This document shows positions 32,313 to 50,530 of a stretch of 64,000 nt of DNA, piece after piece; position 1 is the stretch's first letter, and each line of letters begins with the position of its first letter. A program made the translations under genes and the position numbers. The stretch covers positions 1 to 64,000 of the forward strand of contig RSEE01000054.1 of the NCBI GenBank assembly GCA_003971905.1, given 5' to 3'. Under the pieces are notes generated by a model. That model made no database searches. It was not told the origin of the DNA and saw nothing but the letters and a program-made list of their open reading frames with translations. This stretch comes from Moniliella sp. 'wahieum'. Its lineage: Eukaryota > Basidiomycota > Moniliellomycetes > Moniliellales > Moniliellaceae.

Positions 32313-32944
32313 ATGGACGTGACTTAGGGCTCAGCGAGGGAGATGAGATCGAGAGGAAAGACCCCTCCGTGAAAGCTCATCTCCATCAGTCTCTTTCGAT
32401 AATATTATGCAGTTGAAAGTGTGGATTGTGGGTGTGGGCTTCGCATCAAATTGTTCGTGAAGTCCATGCTATACTAACGATATACTAACGATAATCGATC
32501 ATCGATAGTCGATCGTCGAGGGATATTGGCGATGATCGATGATATCGATGACAGGATGACAGGTGTGTGACAGAAATGCAAGCGGCTGGGCAGTGTGTTC
32601 CGAGCCCAGCGGCGCCGCCTGCTGGCCCCGGGAGACAGTCGCCTATTGCGCCCCACACTCGACGGGCCTGTAGCATGTATTTACGCCCCGTTCAGCAGAG
32701 TGTGCACGGGCAGTGTGCGGGGCAAGCATTTGTGAATGCAATAATGCGAATGTATATCGGACAGGCTGTTGCATGCTATGGCCATTCATTTTCATTCTAC
32801 CATGGGGCTGCAGTGCCCCTCAGCCACACCCATGCGGGGCAATGCACGCCATCATACACTAATCTTTGGCCAGTAACTAGTCTGTAGGGCCTGCGTCAGA
32901 TCTCAGGATACAAGACACTTATGCAGTTCCTGTGGGCCAAATGA
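32313..32944. other. Intergenic region upstream of STT4
   Basis: No gene seen. Holds an array region (32471-32560) built of ATACTAACG repeats and TCGATCA/TCGATAG/TGATCGA units. Confidence 0.55.
32471..32560. repeat. Mixed array of TCGA heptads and ATACTAACG units
   Basis: Two copies of ATACTAACGAT, then TCGATCA, TCGATAG, TCGATCG, and further on TGATCGA, TGATATCGA, TGACAGGA, TGACAGG. Confidence 0.8.
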
Positions 32945-39388
<6,444 letters not shown>

Positions 39389-39669
39389 GCCTCTTTTGGG
39401 GGTCATTGGCACAACTCTAGCCTTTTGATCAGTGCAGACCACCCCTTAGGTTTTGAGACCATGCCCAGTCCTCTCCCTCCCTCAGACCCAATCCTGTCCC
39501 TGTCAAGATCCCGGCCCATACACCTTTTTTCGCTATGCACTTTTCTTTCCACCAAGTCTTTTCTCTTTCTATGTATCCTCACCCTCACTCCCCCCGGGGT
39601 GAGAGGGGATAGAACATCGGCAGTTGTCCCACGCAGCGCCATTACATGATTTCCCCCCCTCGCTTCTTG

Positions 39670-39690
39670 TCACATGTCACATGTCAATTA
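39670..39690. repeat. Heptad array, unit TCA+CATG
   Basis: TCACATG, TCACATG, TCAATTA; embeds ACATGT. Confidence 0.94.
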
Positions 39691-40284
39691 GACTGCCGCA
39701 TAGTAGGAAAGCAGATGCTATCAATGGCCTCCATGACGTTTGAGTGGGATAGAGTATTAGAGCTGAACTTGGCAGACGGTGGCCCAAAGAATCAATGGAA
39801 GAGGAAATGAAGGATGATGTCGATAGTGACCCGGGCCTTTAGCGCGCCACGAGCGTCTTCAAAAAAGCCCTCCACTACTGATCTTCTTCTCAGTCTGGGC
39901 CAATCCAGCTCTGGTCACTTCTTTCGCTACCACGGCGGAACTCCATGTAGCTTACCGCGGGAACTGAACGAACCGTAGCGGAAGCGGTGTTGGCCCTCGC
40001 ACACCTTCGTCAATTGGCCGACTATTAGCGAGTTACGCTACATCTACGGAATACTTCCTTGCGGACCAGGATTGCCTCCTCTTATCCACCTCAGACGACC
40101 ATAGCATACCAATTCAATTCGAACCATCAGCCTAGCCTAGGTCCTGCCACCGTTCTGCGCCGAACGGACGGCGCACGGGGTGGTGGCAGAGGTGCAAGCG
40201 AGTGACAGAGTAGGACAAAGTTGTACAAAAAAAGGGGGGGAGGTGCATGAGAGAGGAACAAGAAGCAAGGGGGAGGGGGGCGGA

Positions 40285-40289
<5 letters not shown>

Positions 40290-40315
<26 letters not shown>

Positions 40316-40318
40316 GGC
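40290..40318. repeat. (GA)n microsatellite
   Basis: About 13 GA dinucleotides downstream of the GH5 stop codon. Confidence 0.9.
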
Positions 40319-40516
40319 TGAGAGAGAGAAGTGTACAAGGTTCAGGTGGGCAGGCTGGGCAGCAGGAGAAGAGCAAGTGTGTGCTCTCGGTGTTGGCCCA
40401 CCCCCAGCAAAGAAAGGGACGACAAGAGCAAAATAGATCGTGTGACAGAGAGCGAGCCTCCTTAAAGGGGGTTGCGAGAGTGGTGGTGGGGGGGGGGGAG
40501 CGGGATCGCATAGATA

Positions 40517-42538
40517 TTAGATTTTTGATCCAAGCGGCCGGGCATGGACCAACTTGGCGCTCCGCCGCGATGGGGTCGAAGCACCCGATTCGATCGAAAT
40601 GGAGGGGGCTCTGCTACCCGTCGAGGCGTAATGGGCGTCGCGCATCGGACCACATGCGTTGGGCATGGTGGCAAGGTACGCCTTGGCACCCAAGGACGTG
40701 TTGAGTGGCGCAATGCCCATTTGGGCAATCCATTCAAACGAGTACTGCATCTGGTTCAAGTCGCCACCCGCCTGGCGTCCTTGCCATTGCGGCACGGTCG
40801 AATTTTCCATTCGCCAACTCCAAAAGAACCAGCGGCCGATCCGTAGGTGGCAGCTTGGTTGATAAAGTACGCTTTGCTCCACGTCATGTCGGTCAAGCCG
40901 CTGGCCAACGACCATTCCGTCTTGGCTGTGGGCACGGGGAAGCTAAGGTACGGGTCAATGTTGTTGCACACGCGGTTGTTGATCAAGGTCTGGTTGGTTT
41001 GGGCTGGGAAGTTGCCCGGGTAGGGATTGTCGTTGAGCACGAGCAACGACGCATTCTTGCCCGTGGCAAACGGCGCCCAAAATTGAGTCGGGTTGCTGAC
41101 AAAGGCATGGTGAAAGTACATGGGCAGCTCGACCGCGGCCAGCAGGGGGTACACTTGCTCGTAAAACTGTTGTGTGATTTGCACCCGTTCAGGCGTACCA
41201 AACTTGACCCCAATCGGTTCGTTGACCGGCGACACACCCGTCACGACCGACTTGTACTGGTTGCGTGATCCACGAGATGAGGTTCTAACGGTGGTCAGGC
41301 CACGCGCTTGGTTGGTCGAGTTGAACCAGTCGGGGGGACCGACATGTCCACTGCTCTGATCGCCCGACTATAGAAGCGCGAGAGACGGACACGGGGTACA
41401 GTCAGTACATCATGCGCCCTGGGTGAGGAGCGGTCCCAACCCAATCTACACCCTGGAGGGAGAGAAGGCGGAGAAAAAGGGCAAAGAAGGGGGGGGAGTA
41501 CGTACCTGAGAGCCGGGCATCGCGTGCAGGTCAATCAAGGCGCGCATGCCGCGCTTGTAGAGCCAGCCAAGAATGTTGTTGAGGTGGATGAGCTGGGTCG
41601 AGTTGACGTACGGCTCATCGCCTTCGGTCGGGATCAAGGTCCAAAATCCAAGGGGGATACGAAGGTGGTTGACGCCATGGGCCTGCATCAGGTCCAAGTC
41701 GCTCTCGACCAGCCAAGTGGACCAATGTTGATCCAGAACCTCCTTGGCCTTGTCGGGGCCCGCCTGGACAAATGTCCACTCGTCATGGGCGTTGGGCGCA
41801 TAGGACACAAACCAATCCTCATTCATCCACCGTTCCAGGACAAAGTACCCACCCAACGACACGCCAACAATCTTGTTCTTGGGGTCGCTCGCATCCCAAA
41901 ACGGAAGCGGCTCTACCGCCAGGGGCAGATCGGGTGCGGCCTGCGGGCTCCAGTTGCCAAAGCGAGCCTTGACGGCGGCCTGGTTGGGCAGGATCTCCCC
42001 CAGTGTAATACCCAGGACCATGGCGATGGAAAACAGAAAGAGGAGGACGAGGGAGGTAAGGCTTTTGGGATGACTCTTGAGATAGCCAATCGGGTCATTG
42101 TCAAACGTAACGGGGACGGCGGCTCGAGACGGATCCTTTTCATTATAGTAGCCATAATCGTAGCCACGGTCTACAAAGACGCCGTTGTCGTTCTGAACAT
42201 CAATCTCGGGTTCAGGGGCGGGATGGTGCGCGGGCTGAAGTTCGGGCTCGGGGTCAAGAGCGACATCGTTGAGGCGAACAGTGTAGGAGGTGCTGGCGTA
42301 CATCTGCTGCGACCCGTAGAGGGAGGCGGCCGAGTAGGGGCCCTGGTCAAACTGGAGTGAAGAGGGTTAGCTATACCATGCGGCAGGGCAGGCAACAGGG
42401 GATGGGCAGGCGGGGGACGCACATCGTGGTAGGCGGTGGGCGGCGTGTGGCAGCATACTGGGGGCAGGATCTGAGGCGGAGGGGCGTAGCTGCGGTGGGG
42501 AGGGCAGCGCCAGCGTGCCAGACGGGTTGCTGCTGCAT
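40517..42538 (-). CDS. Membrane-anchored exo-beta-1,3-glucanase (GH5 family)
   Basis: Hydrolyses or remodels cell-wall beta-1,3-glucan. Type II membrane layout: acidic cytosolic N terminus (DPEPELQPAHHPAPEPEIDV), a membrane segment (SLTSLVLLFLFSIAMVLGIT, about 42040), then the lumenal GH5 domain. Family motifs: VGVSLGGYFVLERWMNEDWF, VNHLRIPLGFWTL, RGMRALIDLHAMPGSQ, the acid/base Glu in GVSPVNEPIG (about 41225), the probable nucleophile in TAKTEWSLASGLTDM, and GSFFWSWRMENSTVPQW near the end. Introns: 41368-41505 (donor GTACGT) and 42352-42422 (donor GTGCGT, branch GCTAAC) before FDQGPYSAASLYGSQQ. The first exon is Pro-rich; the ATG at 42538 is tentative because a frame change falls between it and the donor. 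Stop at 40517-40519. Frame changes also near 40830. Confidence 0.87.
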
Positions 42539-43734
42539 GGCGAGGGGGAGGGGGAGGGGGAGGGGGGGGAGGAGGAGGAGGGAGAGGTGGTGGGAAGAGG
42601 AGGGGATGGGGCAGAAAAAGTATCTTGCCTGTCGAGTGGTAGCAGCTGTCGCTCGCTCGTCGGGGCCGGGCGGGACTGGGTGAGTGCGTCTGCACACGCC
42701 TGGTCCTGGTCTGCAATATACGCCCGAGGGAGCCAAACGACGCAACCTACGCCATGGCCCGCACGGGGGCAGTGGGCCTGGCGGCGATTTGGGGCACTGC
42801 CGCAGAGCGCCGGTGGGTGGGCAGGGTGCAGAGTGGCGCGGTGCGGTGCGGTGGGACGGGGCGGCAGCGGCAGCGGCAGCGAGTGCCGTGCCGTGCGCCC
42901 GGCTGCACCTTCCACCTGCGGCAGGCGGGGTGCAGCAGGGTGCAGTGCCTGTTTGTGCCGCCGGCTCTGTTGCCTGCCGCACTCGAGTGCAGGCCGGGCA
43001 CGCCGGCCGCTGCAGGGGGCGAGCCAGTCCGGGCACCCCGTGCATCGTCGGGCATCGATCATGCATCAGATCATGCCTCTGGCTGCTGGCCCTCGTGTGG
43101 GATGGGTGCTTTCCCGATCCCTTTCAGATCTTAGTCTCTCAGTCACCAATAGTAGTCAGTACTCCCGCAACCCAGTATCCAGCCTTGTCGAATGGGCATC
43201 GGTCAGCGACATCTGCCATGCCCCCCCGTCTACGCGAGAGTGGCAGTGGGCACACGCGAGCCGTGAAGAGCATCATCGCCATGGCGCCCGCTGTGGCCGC
43301 TTGCCTGCCCAGGCGATCCCCCATTCGCGATCGGGGCTGAGGCACTGGGGCTCAGTCTGGCGCAGCGCTCAGCCGCTCAGCCGCTCACGCCCGCACCTCC
43401 TCCCGAACGAGGGGGCCAGGAGCAGGGGCCACAGTGTGATCCGCTGCTGCGCCATTGCAAACACATGTGGATGGCGGGGGGGAATCCTCGTCGTCCTGCG
43501 CCTCGGCCCGCCACCCCCTCCCACGGCCATGTGGGTTTGAAAGCGGACCTGCGCCTGGGGCCGGGCAGGGTTATCAGGCTGAGCCTCAACGCTGAGCCTC
43601 AGCACTGGCGGATTAAGCACTGGTCTGCTGTGCTCCACCGACTCGTACGGACTCCGAGCGACCCCCTTCAAATTCTGAAGCACACGCTTGCTATATTATC
43701 CGTCCCGGCGCTGTTGTGCCGACGGGGCCTGAGG

Positions 43735-43772
43735 CCCTGAGAGATCCTGAGATCTGAGGTCATCGATCAACG
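43735..43772. repeat. Degenerate TGA-phased array
   Basis: TGAGGCCC, TGAGAGATCC, TGAGATC, TGAGGTCA, TCGATCA. Cores GGCC, GATC and TCGA are palindromes. Confidence 0.85.
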
Positions 43773-44181
43773 TCTTGGGGCCCTAGGCACTGTACACACG
43801 AGTCCATCTGAGTACCTGAGTACACGCACTACAACCGCCGCTCCCCTCTCCAACCGCGCTCTCTCTTGCGCTGCTCTCAGCTCGCTGTGGCTGGCTGAAC
43901 GGGGGTTGTTGCGCTGGAGAGGGCACTCACCCATCACACACCCTATTCGTATCCATGCACCATGCATCACCCAAACGTCACGCATGTAAGTTTTTCCCTA
44001 TCGTCTATCGTCCCTGTCACATCCACATCACGCACATCACAGGTCCCAGCACCAAACTTTCTACACAGCCAAGCACCATCAGCGCATCAGTATACCAGTG
44101 CATCAGCACCATCCCATTAACATTGGAGCAGGAAGGCGCATGAGCACGAGATCGGAGCAAGCGAAGCATGGCGATGGGCGA

Positions 44182-44230
44182 TGATCGATGACGTTGAACG
44201 TTGACGTTGAACGTTGACGTTGAACGTTGA
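44182..44230. repeat. Alternating TGACGT/TGAACGT array
   Basis: After TGATCGA the units strictly alternate six and seven bases: TGACGT, TGAACGT, three times, then TGACATGCAT. The 13-base pair is the real repeat unit. Confidence 0.96.
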
Positions 44231-44370
44231 CATGCATTGAAATTCAATCAGCCCCAGATCCCACAGGCGCCCCGGCTCCAGCATCCCATCGAGTCTGAGA
44301 TCTGCATTTCATCTGAAATCCAGCCAGTGTGAGATGCGGGTCGTGTAGATCGAAGCCAATCCTAAAGCAA

Positions 44371-44391
44371 TCAAGCTTCAAGCTTCAAGCG
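44371..44391. repeat. Heptad array, unit TCA+AGCT
   Basis: TCAAGCT, TCAAGCT, TCAAGCG, just outside the NMT1 stop codon region. Confidence 0.95.
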
Positions 44392-44460
44392 CCCAGTCGT
44401 TGATCTTTCCCGTCACCGGGTCACCGGCATCGGCCATGCCTCCTTGGGCCACGTGTCCGT

Positions 44461-46718
44461 TCACACCATCGTCACACCATTCCCACTCCCCCACTCGTCC
44501 GGGCGCGTGCGGGCCCGCAGCGAGCGCCCGAGGCTGTCTCTCGTCACGCCCGCCGGCAGGGTCTGGCCGTCGGCCAAGGCCTTCATCGATGCCTTGATGT
44601 AGTCCACCATCGGGTCCGCTTCGGGCTCGCGCGGCCGGTTGCCCATTCCCCCCGCGACGGGACGCACGTTCCAGTTGAACAGGTAGAAGCGCAAGAAGCC
44701 ACTGCCCGGACCAAACTTTTGCTCGGTCAGGAACATGGGGTGTCCATCACCGTCAAGCAGTTCATCACATCGAACCCGGCCTGCACAGCGCCGCAAAACA
44801 CACCCATAAACACAGACATAAACCTGGTCAGCGAACCCTTTTATCCACCGCGTCCTCCCTCCCCCGTACCCCCACCTGAGCCAGACTTACATCTTGGCTA
44901 CAATCGATACGTCCTGCACCAACTCGTTCAGTCGCGCTCGAATCTTCTTCTTGGATTCGGGCGACTCAAAGTCCCACTTGAGCACACCTCTTCGCCTCCG
45001 CTTCGGTGGCGGACAAGGTGGTGGTGCTGGACAGCGGTACGGTTCGGCGTCCTCGGGCACGGGCTTTACCTCGGGTGCAGTGGCATACGCCCAGGACGGC
45101 GGCCTTGCTGCCTCGTTCTCTGCCGACGCGGAGGTGGAAGCCGAGGCTGAGGCCGACGCACCGGCGGCGGCATGGTCGTCAAACGCCACGTCGTTGCATA
45201 GTAGAACAGGTAGGCAGCGTTCACAGCATCGTACTTGTCATTGTCCAGGATGGAGGGCAAGGAATAGAAACTGATCACGTCAGTAATCTTGCCCTGTTGT
45301 TCCACCACATAGGTCCAGGTAACTGCTGGTGGCGGTGTCCGTTCCCGGCACCGTTCTTGCCATCGTTCTCACCCTCCCGTCCACGGCCCGAGAAGAGTAG
45401 GTGAGCCACCTCCTCGTCCCAAAGCGCGGGGCCATGTCGAATTTGCGCAGGTACCGGCGCAGCAGCTTGGCCACCTGACCAATATTTTCTTCCATCTCGC
45501 GCCAGCCCGGAGTGGAGGTCACGGTGGGCAGGTCATACCGCTTCACATACTGGTCGCGCGCCATGCCCTCGGCACAGCGGCAAACCCAATGTCCAACAGT
45601 TTTTCCACCTGCAACGAGCGGTGGTAGTACCGCGCACACGACATGGGCGTCGGGATCACAATTCCGCCCGTGTAGATGGCTTGGAACACGCCCGTCAAGT
45701 GAATTGGCGCGTCACTTCTTGATCAGCACGGGCGCCAAGCGCTTGGCGCGCACTTTTTGTGCACGCACAAAAAGTTGATCTCGGTCGAGCGGTACGAGAC
45801 GTTGCGCACCCGGATCTCATGCGGGATACCCGCAATGAACCCGACAACTTGCCCGTCGACTTGACCGCCACACACCCACGCCACTTGTGATAACCAGGAT
45901 GCTTGAGCGCCCTGGCATGCGGCGCGCGCCAAATGGTTTTACTCGGTCAGTCACATATATGTTTCCCAGGGTGCCACTCTCCTTTGTAGTCCAGGAACAA
46001 GGGAGAACAACGTACCAATGGAGAAACTCGGGACGTAACGGAAGCGAAACTCTCTTCTTCGTCCTCGCATAGTTGCCATACAAGAGTTCATGCAGTTCCG
46101 CCAAGTCTTGCGAGTCATCAATGTCGACCTGCACCCACTCAAAGTCCGGTGGGAGGGGCAAGGGGTGGTGGAGACTCCGACGCTGGCTGAGCCGGCTGGA
46201 TCGGACCTTCTTCCTGGACGGCAACGACTGGCCACGGCTGGTCTTCCAAAACTTGTGTCTTCAATCGCCTTGATCAGTTCCTCTTGCGACGACCCCGACG
46301 CCTGCTTGGCATCCAGACGCGCCAACAAACCAGCCCGCATTCTCCCGCGTCACTTGCGATGCCATGGCCGGGCCAAACCGAGCTGCAATCTGCGCCCGCA
46401 CCAACTCCAACACCGCATCCGTCCTCGCGCCCCCGGCCGAAGGCGCCACAGCAAGCACCCGAAGCAAGCACCCGAACCGACCCGCCTGCTTCGACAACAG
46501 CAGACTCGACATTCGCACCGGCACCATCGGCCGCGGCTGCCTCGCGTTTCTTGGCCTTGGCACGTTCGCGCTTCTTCTTGTTCTTCTTGCTGCCCGCCGA
46601 CGGGGTCGCGTCACCGGCCGCATCGGCATCGACGCCGGCATCGGCCGGCGGAAGCAGGGTGCATGTCCGGGTCCGAGGCGCTGGGGAGGTGGGTAGGATC
46701 GACAGGGGGGGTGCTCAT
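44461..46718 (-). CDS. NMT1: Glycylpeptide N-tetradecanoyltransferase (N-myristoyltransferase)
   Basis: Adds myristate to N-terminal glycine of proteins. ATG at 46718 (MSTPPVDPTHLPSASDP) leads into the Lys-rich ribosome-binding tract SKKNKKKRERAKAKKREA, then LPPDFEWVQVDIDDSQDLAE and LHELLYGNY (about 46100), FRFRYVPEFLHW, and after intron 45912-46015 ALKHPGYHKWR, GFIAGIPHEIRVRNVSYRST, the signature EINFLCVHKK (about 45760), ISFYSLPSILDNDKYDAVNA (about 45270), AGFDVMNCLTVMDTPMFL and RFYLFNWNVRP (about 44680). A second intron is 44781-44890 (donor GTAAGT). Between AAYLFYYAT and VSIVAKM lies an extra stretch of about 75 residues rich in Ala, Ser, Glu and Pro (about 44930-45190) that normal NMTs lack. 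The tail also runs some 60 residues past the usual end. Several frame changes. Confidence 0.9.
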
Positions 46719-46889
46719 GGGGCGGAAGGATGGTGGGAGCGGAGTAGCGCGGGCCGAGCCGCAAGCAGCTCTGTTCCCGGCCGAGCGGCCCCGGATCATC
46801 GATCGTCTTCCCACGCTTGCTGAGGTAAGCACGATGGGGCTGCTGTGCCACGTCGTATGTCCAACTGCACTCACTCTGGAGTCGCCTAG

Positions 46890-46919
46890 TCACTAGCTTC
46901 ACTAGTCACTACTCAATGA
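46890..46919. repeat. Heptad array, unit TCA+CTAG
   Basis: TCACTAGCT, TCACTAG, TCACTAC, TCAATGA. Confidence 0.92.
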
Positions 46920-47106
46920 TGGGCCTGTGACTCTTCCCACGACATCCGGAGCATAGTGGGCATGAATTGCTGGGCGGGCAAACGCTCCGACTTAGGGGGG
47001 CGGGGGGAGGGAGAGAAAAGAGGGGAGAGAAAGGAAAGCCAAAAGAGGAGAGAAGAGGCGAGGCCAAGTCGGGCAAAGGAAAAAAAAGAATGGTGACACG
47101 TGCGAG

Positions 47107-47176
47107 ATGATGATGATCGATGATCCGTCGATGATCGACCATAAAGCTATCGCTTTTGAAGCTTGAAGCTGGGTCG
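47107..47176. repeat. TGATCGA and TGAAGCT units
   Basis: TGATGATGATCGA, TGATCCGTCGA, TGATCGACC, then a spacer and TGAAGCT twice. Confidence 0.88.
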
Positions 47177-47485
47177 ACCAGTAGCCGGTCCACCCAACGA
47201 CAACGAGCCAGTAAGCGCAGCGGGAAAAAGCTAGATTGGCAGACACCATGACAACGCATGCCAACAAAACCATAACAACCAAGACCATAACAGAGACAGG
47301 ACGGCTCGTGGCGTGGTGGGCTGGAAGGTCCGGAGGGTTCCTGTGATTCCACAGACGCCCGCCCCTGCCTTCCACCACGGGGGGAGGCAGGGTATGGTGG
47401 ACCACAGATGGAAATGCGAGAGGAGGAAATGACGAGAAGGAGAGAGAGAGAGAGCATCCGAAGAGACGATGCGAAACAGCAGTGA

Positions 47486-49885
47486 TTAGTTTTGCTCTTG
47501 ACCTTTGTTCCAGCTGGAGATGTCGCATTGAGGCTGGTGGTTGCCAATCTGGGCCGAAGCGTAAGCGCGCGCTTTGGGCACGGCCCGCGTGGGACTCCCA
47601 GGGTTTTTGGACAGGGTGGCACTGCATCCATCTGGGTTAAGTCGGTTGCGCGGCCAATCGGCACCATACCCGCCCTGGCCGCCACCCCAGAGGGTATAGT
47701 TGGGATTGGTGTAGGCTTCGAGGTGGCGATTGATGTAGGCTGCGGTGGGGTAGTCGGGTGGGTCGCACCCAACGTTGGTCTTGCCTGCCGGCTGGTACAC
47801 GCGAACAAAATCAATCTCCATTGTCGAGGGCCACACCAAGTCTTTCCAAGACGGCGTGCCAAAGTTTTGCGAAATGCCCACGTTGGCAAGAATGTACATG
47901 GGTTCGGGAGGGACGGGCCGCGAGGAAATTTGGGACACCGGGTCGGGAGCCAGTTGTTCGGGAGTCAGGCGCCAAGCGGGCTTGCCACTGGCTTCCCACT
48001 GGATGTACCCGCCGTGACCGGGTTGGTACTCGACCGCATACTCGGTAAAGATACCGGTCGAATTGTCGGGCAAGAATTGAACGCCTTGCTGGTCTGTCGG
48101 CGTCACGCCCGACATGCTCTGCTGTGTGATTTCACCCGTGTACGAGTTAGCGATCGCATGCGGGTTGAGTAGCATGGGTGGAGCCATAGGACGGTAATAG
48201 GCACTATTCACAATAACAAAGCAAACAGTAAATGTCCTACGTCAGTCGCACTGGCATGGCAAGGTGTACAGACAAGCAAGAACAAGCAAGCAAGAACGAA
48301 AGAAAGAGACGTACTTGTACGGAGCAAATTGCCCCGACTGCGAGACGGTCATTCCCTCTTGCGAGTTGACCTGGGCCTCAAACAGATCAATCTCCGGTGC
48401 CATTCGACCGGCATAGGAGCCGTTGGGGAACTGCGGTCCCGGGTGGTCGTCGCCTGGACAGGTGCACGCCGACAGACGCTGACCCGGGAGGAACGAAAGG
48501 GACTTGGTCAAGTGCTTCTGGTTGAAGCCACAGTTGCCCAACTTGGTCGTGTCGGGCAACAAGGTGACGGGATCGGTCTGGTTGGGCAAGGTGCCAACGT
48601 CACACGCGTCGTAACTGTATGGCCAGGTGCCTTCAAGCGTGGCGCCGTACCCGGCGCGTCCCAGGTTGCCCATCAACCATACCGCAGGCCAGAGACCGGC
48701 TACCTTGGCCTTGCCCGGTAGCCGGACACTGACGACCAGCACGCCGCCCGTAAAGCAAAACTTGTTCCACGATTGGATCATGCCGCCACGAAAGTTAAGG
48801 TTGTGTTCCGGGTGTTGGCTCAGGGTGAGCTGCAATGCGCCATTGGCGGTAGTGACCCCAGCCGGGTCGTACCACTCGTAGTTGTTGGTGGCCCAGTAGT
48901 GCAGGTCGACGGCTTCCCAAAATGCGTCATCGCCCGGGTAAAAGCTACGGCCCGGGGTATTGAACTCGTCGGAAAAGACGAGGTTCATCGTGCCTGAACC
49001 GACGGCGGCGCGTGTAGGCGTCCTGAGGCGTGTCGGGATCGATCAAGGTGGTGCGTACGCCTGGAATGCTAGACACTTGGCCCGAGCCGTTGGTACCGCC
49101 GGGCCAAAGCCGCCGAGCGAGTCGTGCTTCGTAGAGAAGGCGGTAAAGATGGGGTAGCCAGCAAACAGCATCAGCAGCGCACCAATCAGGATGAGCATGG
49201 TGGCAATGTTGAGCGCGCCTCGGGCGCTAATGCCTTGGCCCTTGCCACCCTTCTTGTCGTCGTTGGGACCAATGCGGTGCAGTTCATCATCCAGGTCACC
49301 CAGCTCATTGTAGTACATCGCGTTGAGCTGCATGTTGGGATCTACCAAGCCGTACCGCGACGCCGATTCCGGTGCGACTGTGCCTTCCTGCGAAGAAGAG
49401 GAGACAACAGTTGTGTGGGAAGGAGTGGCCGACTGCGCCGATGCGCCAGGTGAGGCGCGTGTGTGGATGCCCAGCCCGTGTGCGGCTGAGTCGGGAGAGA
49501 GGAAAGAGACACCTGCAGAGAACTGAGAGAGGGAGGTAGGCATCTCGGGGGTCAGGCCTTTCCGACTCGAGTCGGCCTGCGACGGGAAGGTGGCCAGACC
49601 GGTCCAGCTATCGGAAGGGGAAGCATAGCCGTCCTTGTCCATCAGAGAGTCTTGCCCGACACTCTGATGGGGCGAGGCAATGTCGGCGTCGACAGCCCAG
49701 GCAGAGCGCTTGCGGGTGTGCTGCTGTTGCTGGGTGCCCTCGGGACCGGCGGTGGAGGTGGAGAAGGAGGTGGCATGCCCGCGGCGGGGGGTGCGGTGTG
49801 GTGGTGGATTGCTGTTGGTAGAGAGCGTGAACATAGGGCTCGTAGGAGCCCTCGTCGTACGCCTGGGATCTGGCGGCGGGTTCAT
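47486..49885 (-). CDS. KRE6: Beta-glucan synthesis-associated protein, Kre6/Skn1 family (GH16-like)
   Basis: Type II Golgi/ER membrane protein needed for beta-1,6-glucan assembly. ATG at 49885 (MNPPPDPRRTTRAP) starts a Ser/Pro-rich cytosolic part, followed by a membrane segment (ALNIATMLILIGALLMLFAG, about 49190). The lumenal domain has MNLVFSDEFNTPGRSFYPGD, WEAVDLHYWATNNYEWYDPA, GLWPAVWLMGNLGRAGYGAT, WPYSYDACDVGTLPNQTDP, and the GH16 site APEIDLFEAQV (about 48385) with Glu, Asp and Glu in place. Intron 48204-48314 (donor GTACGT) precedes SAYYRPMAPPMLLNP. Near the end are PSTMEIDFVRVYQP and the Cys-rich tail. Only one clear frame change (about 49050). Same strand as NMT1 and the GH5 gene, but each is far enough apart to have its own promoter. 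KRE6 versus SKN1 cannot be told apart. Confidence 0.92.
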
Positions 49886-50489
49886 GGCGGCGGGGGAAGG
49901 CTGGACGAAGCGACCCGGAACCGCTACAAGTTCGGAAGGGGTGGTGGGGAACGGAAGGGGCAGGAGGCTGGAAGGGCCAGTCCGATCTCAGAAGCCCAGC
50001 GGCCCACCACCGAGCTGTGCTGTGCAGGCTGTTCGCACGCGCTATCGCTGTCCACTGCTGCGTCCTGCTGCGTCCCCAACGGCTGCCACCCGCGGCTCGT
50101 TCAGGGCACACTCGGCAAGTCCTCTGACTAGCACCATGCACGCCCAGCGCCACGTACTGCTCGACCGAGCTGATGTACTGAGCACTGAGAACTTCTCTGA
50201 GTGCCTCCGACCCACCGCCGCACCACTCGAGCGGCGCCAGCGCCCAGCCCGTCTGCAGGACGCAAACCGAACACCATGCCTGAAACAGCCACGCAGGCAG
50301 CGGGGTGCCAGCACAAAAGCACACTTGCTCTGCCCGGCCCGTCCCTCGCGTCGCAGAGCTCAGGCGCCCAAGTTTCAAGCCTTGAACAGCTCCAAGACCT
50401 TGCTGGTGGGGGGCGCGGCGGGGGAGACAGACGCAGTGCCCGCAGTGAGCCAGCGAACACCCTGGCTGCTGGGGCGTTTGCCAGGCTCA

Positions 50490-50530
50490 GCGCCTCAGCT
50501 GAAGCCTGAGGCTCAGGCTCAGCCTCAGAG
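50490..50530. repeat. GCTCAG/GCCTGAG inverted cluster
   Basis: Alternating TCAG and TGAGG hexamers, mutually complementary, so the stretch can fold on itself. Confidence 0.75.

Larger units (their letters stand above)
39389..40516. other. Convergent intergenic region between STT4 and the GH5 gene
   Basis: No gene seen. Contains a TCACATG array (39670-39690), a GA dinucleotide run (40290-40318) and a poly-G run (about 40489-40498). Confidence 0.55.
42539..44460. other. Intergenic region between the GH5 gene and NMT1
   Basis: GC-rich, no gene recognised; long frames on both strands lack family character. Contains (GGCAGC)n near 42861-42881 and TGA/TCA arrays at 43735-43772, 44182-44230 and 44371-44391, plus a degenerate GCTCAGCC run at 43371-43386. 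Confidence 0.55.
46719..47485. other. Intergenic region between NMT1 and KRE6
   Basis: Holds heptad arrays at 46890-46919 and 47107-47176 and otherwise purine-rich sequence on the plus strand. No gene seen. Confidence 0.55.
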
